From: Eubacteriales bacterium
GTDB lineage: Bacteria > Bacillota > Clostridia > Peptostreptococcales > Anaerovoracaceae
Length of the DNA: 34,010 bases
Direction: 5' to 3'
Assembly: GCA_029009055.1 (NCBI GenBank)
Contig: JAQXJR010000018.1
Coordinates: 1-34,010, forward strand
Each line of letters opens with the position of its first letter. Position 1 is the first letter of the stretch. Below are positions 16,048-24,781 of the stretch, piece after piece. The notes under the pieces are model-generated. The model saw nothing but the letters and a program-made list of their open reading frames with translations. It did not search any database and was not told the DNA's origin. The position numbers and the translations under genes were made by a program.

Positions 16048-17102
16048 TCCAGTTCCTCCCTCAATACCTCTATGAATCTGGTATTCTCATCATGTTTCCT
16101 GACGGCGCACCTGAACCAGCCCTGACCGAGACCCGGGTAATTAGCGCAGCTCCTTATGAGCACGCCGCGCTTTCTCAGCCTGTCATCCAGGTCTTCCGGT
16201 CCCTTGAACAGCAGGTAATTCGCTTCCCCATGAATGACCTTAAGGCCTGATGACTCTAACGCCTCTATCATCACCGGTCTCTCGGTCCGGATCATCTTAT
16301 TCAACCTCTTAACGTACTCCGTCTCTCTTAAGGCGGCCACGCCAGCCTGCTGGGCTATCTCAGAAACAGGCCATGGCTGACCACTCAGCCTGAGTCCATC
16401 CAGCAGCTCCTCATTAGAACTCATGCAGTAACCGAGCCTTACTCCCGCCATAGCGAACACTTTAGTATAAGCTTTAAGTATCAGCAGGTTCTTAGTGTCT
16501 CCCAGAGATCTCTTCATGGTCTTAGAATCCGGATCGTCTATGAAGTCAGCGAAACACTCATCTATGACCAGGATAGCCCCGACTTCCTCGCACTTTCTCA
16601 ATACTCTGAGCAGGAAGTCCCTGTCTATGGTTATGCCCGTCGGATTGTTTGGCTGGCAAAGAAATACCAGGTCTGTTCCTTCCCGGATCTCATCCAGTAT
16701 GCCGTCATCTACCATAAAGTTATTTTCTTCTTTCAGAATATATCTATCCACCGTACATCCGCACTTAACGAGGGATTCCTCGTATTCAGCGAACGTAGGG
16801 GCTGTCACCAGGGCATGCTTGCCGTGTTCATATATAGCCAGCCTGAATATGATATCAGCCGCCCCGTTACCGCAGAATATCCAGTCACTCTTCACACCCT
16901 CGTAGCCCGCTATGGCTTCTCTCAAAGACCTACACAGAGGGTCAGGATACCTGTCCGCGTAGACCGCGGAATCCGCGATGGCCCTTTGCACACCTTCCGG
17001 CACGCCTAAGGGACTCACATTAGCCGAGAAATCCAGAGGCTCGTAGCCGTACTCCCTCTCGAAACCGGCCCAATCGCCGCCATGTAAAAGTTTACCGCTC
17101 AT
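16026..17102 (-). CDS. cobD: L-threonine-O-3-phosphate decarboxylase CobD (HisC-like aminotransferase fold)
   Basis: PLP fold-type I enzyme of 358 residues. The PLP lysine is in ILKAYTKVFAMAG near residue 214, and the NPTG and RLGY motifs are conserved. The family cannot be separated from histidinol-phosphate aminotransferase by motif alone. Its position between cbiB and cbiP, and the absence of his genes, identify it as CobD, which makes (R)-1-amino-2-propanol phosphate for attachment by CbiB. The ATG at 17102 forms an ATGA overlap with the cbiB stop and follows GGAGG by 5 bases. The ATG at 17114 lies inside or ahead of that site and is less likely. Confidence 0.9.
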   Translation of the reverse strand: MSGKLLHGGDWAGFEREYGYEPLDFSANVSPLGVPEGVQRAIADSAVYADRYPDPLCRSLREAIAGYEGVKSDWIFCGNGAADIIFRLAIYEHGKHALVTAPTFAEYEESLVKCGCTVDRYILKEENNFMVDDGILDEIREGTDLVFLCQPNNPTGITIDRDFLLRVLRKCEEVGAILVIDECFADFIDDPDSKTMKRSLGDTKNLLILKAYTKVFAMAGVRLGYCMSSNEELLDGLRLSGQPWPVSEIAQQAGVAALRETEYVKRLNKMIRTERPVMIEALESSGLKVIHGEANYLLFKGPEDLDDRLRKRGVLIRSCANYPGLGQGWFRCAVRKHDENTRFIEVLREELECPRENM

Positions 17103-18091
17103 ATGAACCTCCATATCAGAAATCTGATCGTAAGACCTATGACATATGTCAATATGCTGGAAACGTAGAGCATCTTATTCGCCCTCTTTATGTCATCGTC
17201 TTCCACAGGTCTCAGAGGGTCGCCCAGATACGGCTTATCGTAGTATTCGCCGAAGTAATACGCCGGCCCCGCCAGCTGGATCCTTAAGGCTCCGGCACAG
17301 GCAGTCTCCGTGTGGGCTGAGTTAGGGCTGGCGTGCTTCATGTGGTCGCGCCTCCATATCTTCCAGGCGTTCTTAGCGTCGTTACCCGTGAGGAAAGCTG
17401 TTATTATCCAGACGATCGCCGAAAGTCTGGCAGGGATATAGCCCACAACATCGTCGAAATGGGCTCCGATCCTACCGAAATAGAGGTAGCGCTCATTCTT
17501 ATAGCCCACCATGGAGTCCATAGTGTTTATAGCCTTATAGGTCATGGCCAGAGGAGCTCCGCCTATCATCATATAGAGGACCGGCGCCATGACTCCATCC
17601 GAGAAGCCCTCAGCGATCGTCTCGACCGCGGCCTTCGTGACACCGATATCAGTGAGAGCCTGCGTATCGCGTCCTACTATCCTGGACACGTACTTCCTGG
17701 CGGCCTCCAGATCATGATCCTTAAGACGCCTATAGACTTCCATGCTTTCCGCCTTCAGGTCCTTAATAGCTACGCACTGCCAGCACCAGAGAGTCTGAAC
17801 GGCGAAGAAGAGCCAGCTGTTTATTTCCCAGGCTATGAAGCAAATAAGCCATGTAATGGCTCCGGTCCCGGCTGTGATGATGACCGCCATGACCAGGCCG
17901 GCCCAAAACTCGCCCTTATCCGTTTTCGGGAATATGTTCCTCAGATGCTTCTCCAGGAATGATATGCACTTACCCATCATTACGACAGGGTGAGGCATCC
18001 ACCTCGGGTCACCCAGGATCAGATCCAGGATAAAACCGCAGAGTATAGCCAGCTCTATCAACAAAAACTTCGATTGTATCAATATTTCCAT
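17099..18091 (-). CDS. cbiB: Adenosylcobinamide-phosphate synthase CbiB
   Basis: Integral membrane enzyme of 330 residues attaching aminopropanol phosphate to the f-carboxylate of cobyric acid. The N-terminal helix runs into the signature LDLILGDPRWMPHPV (about residues 22-36). Several further membrane segments follow at about 65-105, 150-180 and 205-245, with the conserved ETIAEGFSDGVMAP and MVGYKNERYLYFGRIGA stretches between them. It starts 9 bases after cbiA and overlaps cobD, which supplies its substrate, by 4 bases. Confidence 0.95.
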   Translation of the reverse strand: MEILIQSKFLLIELAILCGFILDLILGDPRWMPHPVVMMGKCISFLEKHLRNIFPKTDKGEFWAGLVMAVIITAGTGAITWLICFIAWEINSWLFFAVQTLWCWQCVAIKDLKAESMEVYRRLKDHDLEAARKYVSRIVGRDTQALTDIGVTKAAVETIAEGFSDGVMAPVLYMMIGGAPLAMTYKAINTMDSMVGYKNERYLYFGRIGAHFDDVVGYIPARLSAIVWIITAFLTGNDAKNAWKIWRRDHMKHASPNSAHTETACAGALRIQLAGPAYYFGEYYDKPYLGDPLRPVEDDDIKRANKMLYVSSILTYVIGLTIRFLIWRFI

Positions 18092-18100
18092 TTTAATAGT

Positions 18101-19465
18101 TTATTTATCTTTATCTTCGTATTTCCTGGCAGCGGCTATGAACCTGTCAGCCAGAGCCGGGCTCCCGGCCATATAGAGATGAGGGAATCCCGCGAACATA
18201 GTGTCGGAAACGAAGCAGCAGTCCCACTTCCTTCCGGAAAGCTTGGACGCGGTCATAGCGCTTCCGTTCTCTGTGGAATCCCAGTAGTGGAATTCGTGTT
18301 CCGGTATCTTCTCACCGGCCCTGAAGAGCATGCTGTCTTCTTCAGGCGCTAATGTCGCGTAGCCGAACCTGACCAGCCTCTTCCCCTTATTTCCGGTTCC
18401 CGGAAGAACGCCCGCCATGTCGTAATACTCGCCGTCAGAGCCCTGAAGCTTCTGCCCCAGATACAGGAATCCGCCACACTCAGCTACAGTAGGAAGTCCC
18501 GCTTCTATGGCCTTCTTCACGCTCTCACGCATGGTCTCGTTAGCAGCTAGCTCCTTCGCGTAAAGCTCCGGATAGCCGCCCGGCAGATACATGGCGGATA
18601 TTTCTTCCGGCAGGACCTTATCCCTTATCGGTCTGAACCTCACGAGCTCAGCGCCCTTCTCTTCCAGCGTCGCCAGCGATTCGGCGTATGTGAAGCAGAA
18701 GGCTTCGTCATCCGCCACCGCTATCCTGACCTTAGTGGCAGCGCCGCTCTCATTATCACGCAAAGCCTGACCGGACGTAGTCCTACCGTCATCGGCTATG
18801 CTTTGCAGCTTCTCGAAATCTACTCTCTTATCGAGCTGATCGGCTATCCTGCCTATTCTCTCGGTCAGGTCGTCTATCTCCTGAGCCGTGTATAAGCCCA
18901 GATGCCTGCTTTCGAAGACTGCTTCATCCATGTGAGGAAGGTAGCCCAGCATAGGTATGCCTGTTTCCCGCTCTATGGAAGGCGCGTAGGTCTTAAAGAA
19001 CATCTCCGAGCAGTCGTTCAGGATGACTCCCTTAATAGGGTTCGGTTTTCTGAACTCCGCCATGCCCTTAATAACTGCCGCCAAAGTCAGGGCAGCCCCC
19101 TTAGGCCTTAAGACCAGTATGGCAGGGAAGCCCAGAGTTTCAGCCACGTCGTAAGCGGACGCCTCTACGGAGCCCGGCTTCATCCCGTCGTAGAAGCCCA
19201 TTACGCCCTCGCAGACAGCGGCGCCGTGCCCCTGGATATTTCTTTCGTATATGGTTTTCACGGTCTCCCTGTCAGCCAGGAAGAGATCCAGGTTGCAGCT
19301 GTCGACTCCCAGTACAGACCTGTGGAACATAGGGTCTATGTAATCCGGCCCGCACTTGAACGAGCAGGGGTCATAGCCCTTCTTAGCCAGCAAAGATAGC
19401 AGGCCGCATGTGACGGCTGTCTTCCCCGTATTAGATGACGGGGCTGTCACCAGGAACTTAAGCAT
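18101..19465 (-). CDS. cbiA: Cobyrinate a,c-diamide synthase CbiA
   Basis: Glutamine-dependent amidation of the a and c side chains of cobyrinate. The N-terminal P-loop-like ATPase domain begins LVTAPSSNTGKTAVT and continues SFKCGPDYIDPMFH. The C-terminal glutamine amidotransferase domain has its nucleophilic Cys in TVAECGGFLYLG near residue 328. The protein has 454 residues from the ATG at 19465, which follows AAGGTG by 6 bases and overlaps the cbiET stop by 8 bases. An ATG at 19483 would add 6 residues with a poorer ribosome binding site. The C-terminal MAGSPALADRFIAAA pattern is usual for CbiA. Confidence 0.95.
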   Translation of the reverse strand: MLKFLVTAPSSNTGKTAVTCGLLSLLAKKGYDPCSFKCGPDYIDPMFHRSVLGVDSCNLDLFLADRETVKTIYERNIQGHGAAVCEGVMGFYDGMKPGSVEASAYDVAETLGFPAILVLRPKGAALTLAAVIKGMAEFRKPNPIKGVILNDCSEMFFKTYAPSIERETGIPMLGYLPHMDEAVFESRHLGLYTAQEIDDLTERIGRIADQLDKRVDFEKLQSIADDGRTTSGQALRDNESGAATKVRIAVADDEAFCFTYAESLATLEEKGAELVRFRPIRDKVLPEEISAMYLPGGYPELYAKELAANETMRESVKKAIEAGLPTVAECGGFLYLGQKLQGSDGEYYDMAGVLPGTGNKGKRLVRFGYATLAPEEDSMLFRAGEKIPEHEFHYWDSTENGSAMTASKLSGRKWDCCFVSDTMFAGFPHLYMAGSPALADRFIAAARKYEDKDK

Positions 19466-20681
19466 TCTCTTCACCTTCGTCATGAGGCATGCCCGTTATT
19501 ATGAATATCGGGTTATTAGCCATCATCATATGCATATTCGCGACTTTCTTCCCGTAGCTTGAGGAGATCTGAGCGACCTCTACGTCCCAGCCGCGGCTGG
19601 AAAGCTCGTTTATGGCGCTGTTAAGCGTCTCTACTACTATGGCGGATATGCAGACCTTAGCCTTAGGGTTCTTCTCCTTAACTATATCGAGGATCGGCGC
19701 CATATTCCCCTTAGTTCCGCCGAGGAAAACAGCGTCAGGAGCCGGGAGATCAGCCAGAGCTTCAGGGGCCTTACCCGGAATAGTCGTGAGGTTCCAGGCG
19801 CCGAATTTCCTCTTATTTGCTTCTATAAGCATGCAGCCTTCAGGGTTCACCTCTACGGCGTACGTCCTTCCATGGCAGGCCATCTGGGCCATTTCTACGG
19901 AAACGCTTCCCGTTCCCGCGCCTACGTCCCAGACAGTATCGGTCTTATCCAGGGACAGACGGCCTATTATGGCTGCCCTTACGTCCTGCTTAGTCATAGG
20001 GACTTTACCCCTGATGAAATAGTCGTCTTTTATTCCCGGGGCGTGGGCAGGGCACTCAGGCTTAGGAGCAGGCCATGCCAGCATCACCGACAGTGTGGCG
20101 AACTCCTTATTCATCATCTCTCCCGCCAGGCCTACAGATATATTCTCATTCTCGTATGAAAGGTTCTCGCCTACGCATACCCTCAAGTCTCCGAGGCCGG
20201 CGTCGAACAGCTGCCTGCAAAGGTCAGCCGGGCCCAGGTCGCCTCCGGTGAGGAAGAAGGCAGGTTTACCTTCCATTACTGCCGTTACGGCATCGCACTG
20301 CTTTCCGTGAGCCGAGAAAAGGTTCCAGTTCTGCCATGGGCTCCCCAGCCTGGAAGCCAGGCACTGGATGCTGGAGATTCCCGGTTCTACCCAGAAAATT
20401 ATGCCTTCCTTATCCAGAAGAGGCACCAGGCTCCTGGTACCGGAATAGAATCCCGTGTCGCCGCTGTAGACGACACAGACGTCCTTATCACCTGCTTCCT
20501 TTATTATTTCCAGGATGTCCTTAGCCAGGATCGCGTCCTTCTTCTCGCCATTCGCTCCCTCAGGTACTGCTTCGAGGAGCCTCTTAGCGCCTACTATCAC
20601 ATCAGCGCCCATCATGGCGTCATAAGCGCCGAATGTCAGGGTACTCCTGTCTCCGCCGCCAAGTCCGACCAATGTTACCAT
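19458..20681 (-). CDS. cbiET: Fused CbiE/CbiT: cobalt-precorrin-7 C5-methyltransferase and cobalt-precorrin-6B C15-methyltransferase (decarboxylating)
   Basis: Bifunctional protein of 407 residues. Residues 1 to about 195 form a tetrapyrrole methylase (CbiE: VGLGGGDRSTLT at the start, VVYSGDTGFYSG in the middle). Residues about 205-407 form a Rossmann-fold methyltransferase with the SAM-binding DVGAGTGSVSVEMA near 250 (CbiT). Together they methylate C5 and C15 and remove the C12 acetate carboxyl. The fusion parallels aerobic CobL and is common in Firmicutes and archaea. It starts 38 bases after cbiJ, one of the larger gaps in the operon. Confidence 0.95.
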   Translation of the reverse strand: MVTLVGLGGGDRSTLTFGAYDAMMGADVIVGAKRLLEAVPEGANGEKKDAILAKDILEIIKEAGDKDVCVVYSGDTGFYSGTRSLVPLLDKEGIIFWVEPGISSIQCLASRLGSPWQNWNLFSAHGKQCDAVTAVMEGKPAFFLTGGDLGPADLCRQLFDAGLGDLRVCVGENLSYENENISVGLAGEMMNKEFATLSVMLAWPAPKPECPAHAPGIKDDYFIRGKVPMTKQDVRAAIIGRLSLDKTDTVWDVGAGTGSVSVEMAQMACHGRTYAVEVNPEGCMLIEANKRKFGAWNLTTIPGKAPEALADLPAPDAVFLGGTKGNMAPILDIVKEKNPKAKVCISAIVVETLNSAINELSSRGWDVEVAQISSSYGKKVANMHMMMANNPIFIITGMPHDEGEENA

Positions 20682-20719
20682 AAATCGTCCTTTCTCTATT
20701 ATTAATCTTAAAATAGATC

Positions 20720-21481
20720 TTAAAGCTTATCGTCCGTCTCATTCATGACAGATTCGCAGTATGCCATTATTTCTTCCTCTGTCTCGGTGACCTCTTCCGG
20801 CCGCCTTATGACCAGCATGACCACATCCGCCTTCTCAGCCGCCTTGGCTTTATCATCGAAGCCTCCGGCTTTACCGCTGTCTTTAGTGACCATGTATTTT
20901 ATGTGGAACTGGTGCATGAGGGCTATGTTTATTTCCTGGCCGAAAGGTCCCTGCATGGCTATGATATTATGTCTCGGTATGCCGGCCTTCTCACATGATT
21001 CCAAGCTGGATATGAAAGGCAGGACACGCGGGAACAGCCTGTCCGTTCCCAGACGGGAATACAGAGGAAGTTCCTTTGCTCCTGTAGTGAGGAGGACATT
21101 ACCTTCCTTATCCATGAGCCAGTCGCACGCCTCGTCTATGGAATTAACGTAGATCACGTGCTCGCCTTCCGCCAGAACGGATTCAGGACGCCCAAGCCTC
21201 ATTCTCTTCACACCGGCCTTATCGCAGGCGTATATGATGCTCTGACTGATATGAGTGGCGAAGGGGTGTGTAGCGTCCACGCAGATATCCATGCCGTCGA
21301 GCAGTTTCACGATCTCCTCAGGAGGTCTCTTACCCGAGAGCACCGTCACTCCCTCGTGCTCGCCCTCTTCCTCAGCCCCATAATCCGTAGCTACGGAGAC
21401 AGTGACATTTATGCCCATGTCAGCCATTTTCCAGGAAAGCTCACGCCCATCCACCGTGCCGCTGAATATAAGAGCGTTCAT
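20720..21481 (-). CDS. cbiJ: Cobalt-precorrin-6A reductase CbiJ
   Basis: Pyridine-nucleotide-dependent reduction of cobalt-precorrin-6A to -6B (CbiJ/CobK family). The protein has 253 residues. Recognisable features are the N-terminal IFSGTVDGRELS, the ATHPFATHIS motif near residue 75, TTGAKELPLYS in the middle, and VTKDSGKAGGFDDKAKAA near the C-terminus. The ATG is one base after the cbiH stop codon, consistent with coupled translation. Confidence 0.93.
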   Translation of the reverse strand: MNALIFSGTVDGRELSWKMADMGINVTVSVATDYGAEEEGEHEGVTVLSGKRPPEEIVKLLDGMDICVDATHPFATHISQSIIYACDKAGVKRMRLGRPESVLAEGEHVIYVNSIDEACDWLMDKEGNVLLTTGAKELPLYSRLGTDRLFPRVLPFISSLESCEKAGIPRHNIIAMQGPFGQEINIALMHQFHIKYMVTKDSGKAGGFDDKAKAAEKADVVMLVIRRPEEVTETEEEIMAYCESVMNETDDKL

Positions 21482-21482
21482 G

Positions 21483-22223
21483 TTACTTATCCAGCCTTTT
21501 CTCGTAGCCCCTAGGCGTCACGATCTGGTTTCCGTAGACCTTAGTGTTGGCGCTCCCGATAAATACTGTCGTGAACATGTCTATAGGCTCGTCAGCCAGC
21601 TTATCCAGCGTAGTTATATGAGCTTCCTGGCCATCTCTTCCTATGTTCTTCACCCAGCCGCAGACCGTGTCAGGCGACTTATACTTCATCATGATCTCGC
21701 AAGCCCTGTTAAGGTGGGTCACGCGCTTATGAGAGCGAGGGTTATAGAGGCAGATATTGAAATCTCCCATAGCGGCTCCCTCCAGCCTCTTCTCTATGAC
21801 TTCCCAAGGCGTGAGCAGGTCTGAAAGCGATACTGTACAGAAATCATGTCCCAGAGGAGCTCCCAGGACTGCTGAGCCTGAGATAGCTGCTGTTACCCCG
21901 CATACTACTACGACTTCCACGTCCTTATATTCCGGAGCCAGCTGGATCAGAAGGCCTGCCATGCCGTAAACACCGGAATCTCCGCTGCATACCATGGCGA
22001 CATTCTTACCCTCGGCTGCCTTCTCCAGGGCGAAACGGCATCTGTCGATCTCCTTCTTCATAGCCGTCGTAAAATATTCCTTCTCAGGGAAAAGCGGCTT
22101 TACCAGGTCTACATAGACCGTGTAGCCGCAGATGAGGTCAGCAGCCGCCAGGGCGTTCTTAGCCTCTCCCGTCATAAATTCTTCGTTTCCAGGTCCCAGA
22201 CCTACCGCGTATAATTTACTCAT
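21483..22223 (-). CDS. cbiH: Cobalt-precorrin-3 C17-methyltransferase CbiH
   Basis: SAM-dependent tetrapyrrole methylase that methylates C17 and drives ring contraction. The protein has 246 residues. The N-terminal AVGLGPGNEEFMT and the loop AMVCSGDSGVYGMAG are family signatures. DFCTVSLSDLLTPWEVIEKR and NICLYNPRSHKR are typical of the CbiH/CobJ branch. It overlaps cbiG by 8 bases. Confidence 0.95.
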   Translation of the reverse strand: MSKLYAVGLGPGNEEFMTGEAKNALAAADLICGYTVYVDLVKPLFPEKEYFTTAMKKEIDRCRFALEKAAEGKNVAMVCSGDSGVYGMAGLLIQLAPEYKDVEVVVVCGVTAAISGSAVLGAPLGHDFCTVSLSDLLTPWEVIEKRLEGAAMGDFNICLYNPRSHKRVTHLNRACEIMMKYKSPDTVCGWVKNIGRDGQEAHITTLDKLADEPIDMFTTVFIGSANTKVYGNQIVTPRGYEKRLDK

Positions 22224-23244
22224 ATTTCCAACTCCAATCAGGTCGATAATCTCTAAGCGCCAGAGCCATGGTGACTCCTTCGCGCGCGAATTTTCTAACT
22301 ACGATCTTATAGCCTGCTCCTGCCTTCTTAGCGGCGCTCCTCTCGCAGACGCTGTCCACTCCGGTTATCTTCTTCACGAAGTCCGAGCCCGTGAAATCCC
22401 CATCGAGAGCGTTAAGTTCCTCAGCTGTGTAATCCGTTAAGTGCCAGCTGTGTTTCCCACAGAAAGCCAGAAGGCCCGGCTCGTTCTTCTTTATATCTAT
22501 GGTCGCCGCTTCTGTGATCGCCTTCTCGAAGACATGGTTCTCTTCTAAGAATTTAGCAAAGCACTCCTCTATATTTTCCTCCGGAGTGTTCTTCCTGCAG
22601 CCTATCCCTAATACAGCGATCCTTGGAACTACATGTATAGCGTCCGAATACTTATCAAATACATCTAGCTCTATGTCAGGTCTCTCGGCTCCATCAGAAG
22701 CCCCCTCGGCTTTCGGAGAGAATCTCTTCAAGCCTTCAGGCATGTCCCCAGCTAAATCCCAAGGGCTCTCGACAGTCACGTCATCCCCCTTAAGGACAGC
22801 GGATGATATGAGCTTTATCCTGTGAGGCTCTATTATCCAGGCGCCTTGCTTCTTAGACCACTCATCGACAGCGAACTTCCCATTTCTGTCCGTAGCTGTA
22901 GTCACTACAGGTACAGCCCCTGTGAGCTCCGCTATCTTCCTCGCCAGGTTATTAGCGCCTCCCAGGTGTCCGGATAAGACAGGGATGACGAAGTCCCCGC
23001 ACTCGTCTATGACGACCACAGCCGGGTCGGACGCTTTGCTGACCACATGAGGGGCTATAGCTCTTACAGCTATGCCGCAGGCTCCGACATATACCAATGC
23101 GTCATCATCAGGGAATGCCCTGTCAGTCCATTCTTTCAGCTTATATGGGGCGCCGCTGCGCCAGGCCTTACCGCCCAGGCAGGAAGCCAGGTACTCAGCG
23201 AGAGCCTGCCCCTTATCTGTGAAAGACAGGTACTCTATGTTCAT
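22216..23244 (-). CDS. cbiG: Cobalt-precorrin-5A hydrolase CbiG
   Basis: Opens the delta-lactone ring of cobalt-precorrin-5A and releases acetaldehyde. The protein has 342 residues with a CbiG N-terminal domain (LVYVGACGIAVRAIAPHV near 50, VIPVLSGHLGGANNLAR near 110), a middle linker and a C-terminal domain (VLGIGCRKNTPEENIE near 210). It is specific to the anaerobic route. The ATG overlaps the cbiF stop by one base (TAATG). Two copies of the over-represented AGCAAAGC octamer lie within the gene. Confidence 0.94.
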   Translation of the reverse strand: MNIEYLSFTDKGQALAEYLASCLGGKAWRSGAPYKLKEWTDRAFPDDDALVYVGACGIAVRAIAPHVVSKASDPAVVVIDECGDFVIPVLSGHLGGANNLARKIAELTGAVPVVTTATDRNGKFAVDEWSKKQGAWIIEPHRIKLISSAVLKGDDVTVESPWDLAGDMPEGLKRFSPKAEGASDGAERPDIELDVFDKYSDAIHVVPRIAVLGIGCRKNTPEENIEECFAKFLEENHVFEKAITEAATIDIKKNEPGLLAFCGKHSWHLTDYTAEELNALDGDFTGSDFVKKITGVDSVCERSAAKKAGAGYKIVVRKFAREGVTMALALRDYRPDWSWKYE

Positions 23245-24002
23245 TATTTGCTCGCCTTCCTGAAGCCTGTAGTGAATTCAGGGTCGTAGAGCTTACTCCT
23301 GTCGTATTCGTTTCCGAGGAAGTTTCCTACCAGGATGAGGGCCAGGTTATGAACGTCGTTCTTCTCTGCCGTTTCAGCCAGTGTGGAGACTGTACATCTC
23401 ATGACTTTCTGGTCAGGCCATGTAGCCTTATAGACGATAGCGGCCGGCGTGTCAGGCGTGTAAGCTCCTCCGGCCAGCAGGTCTTCCTGAACCTTATCCA
23501 GCAGCCCAGTGGACAGGAAGAGGACCATGGTGCATCCATGTGACGCCATCTTAGAGAGAGACTCTCTGTCAGGCACAGGTGTCCTTCCCGCTTCTCTCGT
23601 GATGATGACGCTCTGTGTTACGTTAGGCAGGGTGTACTCAGCGCAAAGAGCAGCCGCGGCTCCTGAGAACGCTGATACTCCCGGCGTGTCATCGTATTTT
23701 ATTCCCAGCTCATCTAACTGGTCCATCTGTTCTCTTATAGCTCCATACAGGCTCATGTCTCCTGTGTGCAGCCTTACGACGTCCTTACCCTCAGCCTCTG
23801 CCTTCTTCATGACTTCGATGACCTCTTCCAGTGTCATCTTAGCTGAGTCGTAAACGACGCAAGAGTCCTTCTTATAGTCGAGAAGCGCCGGGTTTACGAG
23901 ACTTCCCGCGTAAATGATGTAGTCGGCTTCTGAGAGAAGCTTGGATCCTCTTACAGTAATGAGATCCGGCGCTCCGGATCCTGCTCCTACGAAATGTACC
24001 AT
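23244..24002 (-). CDS. cbiF: Cobalt-precorrin-4 C11-methyltransferase CbiF
   Basis: SAM-dependent methylase that methylates C11. The protein has 252 residues. The N-terminal VHFVGAGSGAPDLITVRG, the loop VVRLHTGDMSLYGAIREQ and the substrate loop TPGVSAFSGAAAAL mark CbiF/CobM. It is separated from cbiL by 83 bases, the longest spacer inside the operon; I see no terminator or promoter there. The ATG at 24002 follows GGAG. Confidence 0.95.
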   Translation of the reverse strand: MVHFVGAGSGAPDLITVRGSKLLSEADYIIYAGSLVNPALLDYKKDSCVVYDSAKMTLEEVIEVMKKAEAEGKDVVRLHTGDMSLYGAIREQMDQLDELGIKYDDTPGVSAFSGAAAALCAEYTLPNVTQSVIITREAGRTPVPDRESLSKMASHGCTMVLFLSTGLLDKVQEDLLAGGAYTPDTPAAIVYKATWPDQKVMRCTVSTLAETAEKNDVHNLALILVGNFLGNEYDRSKLYDPEFTTGFRKASK

Positions 24003-24085
24003 AATCGTTCTCCTTTATGATTTTAATATATTCGGATACCCAGGTCTTCATGCCCGGATATTTACCGTCAAAACATTATTTAAGT

Positions 24086-24781
24086 CTATTTCACAATAAT
24101 AGTCGCGAAGTAGCCCAGGTCGTCCCCTTCTTCGTACTCTTCCAGGGACTTATATATCTTCTGGCTCGGGAGTCCGGCGTCAGCCACCATAGCGCTCCTA
24201 GCCAGCAGACCTTTTTCTTTAAGCAAAGAAATAACTTCCTCTAGCTTTTTGCCTGACTTCATTATCACCTTCGTGCCGTCGTTATCTATGACCTCGGATG
24301 TCACGTTACCCGGAGTTATGATAAGCGGCCTGTTCATATCGGTGAGACTGATGCCGAGCAACGAAGCTATGGCGCAGAAGCTGGTCACTCCAGCTACCAT
24401 CTCTGTCTCATAGCCCCTATCCCTGATGACGTCCTGAACATAACAGTAGGTCCCGAAAACGCTCTGGTCGCCCAGGTTCAGCATGGCGACGTCCAAGCCC
24501 TGCTTCAGGTATTCCTCTATTTTATCAGCTGCCTCTTCATGTGCCTTCTTAAGGACCTCAGGATCCCTAGACATGGTGAAATATATAGGCAGGACCGTCT
24601 TAGAAGACATATCTACGGCTTGCTTCGCTATATCGAAGGCCAGCATCTGGCCTGACTTAGTCCTGGGCGTCGCTATGACAGACGCGCTCTCTATCGCTCT
24701 TACAGCCTTAAGTGTCATGAGCTCCGGATCTCCCGGGCCAATACTTACTCCTATGAGTTTTCCTCTATTCTTCTCTTCCAT
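24086..24781 (-). CDS. cbiL: Cobalt-precorrin-2 C20-methyltransferase CbiL
   Basis: SAM-dependent methylase that methylates C20, the first step on the corrin branch. The protein has 231 residues. GVSIGPGDPELMTLKA at the N-terminus, the LNLGDQSVFGTYCYV loop near 100 and AGVTSFCAIASLLG near 130 match CbiL/CobI. The ATG at 24781 lies inside the end of cbiD (31-base overlap) and has only a weak ribosome binding site, so translation probably depends on coupling to cbiD. Confidence 0.94.
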   Translation of the reverse strand: MEEKNRGKLIGVSIGPGDPELMTLKAVRAIESASVIATPRTKSGQMLAFDIAKQAVDMSSKTVLPIYFTMSRDPEVLKKAHEEAADKIEEYLKQGLDVAMLNLGDQSVFGTYCYVQDVIRDRGYETEMVAGVTSFCAIASLLGISLTDMNRPLIITPGNVTSEVIDNDGTKVIMKSGKKLEEVISLLKEKGLLARSAMVADAGLPSQKIYKSLEEYEEGDDLGYFATIIVK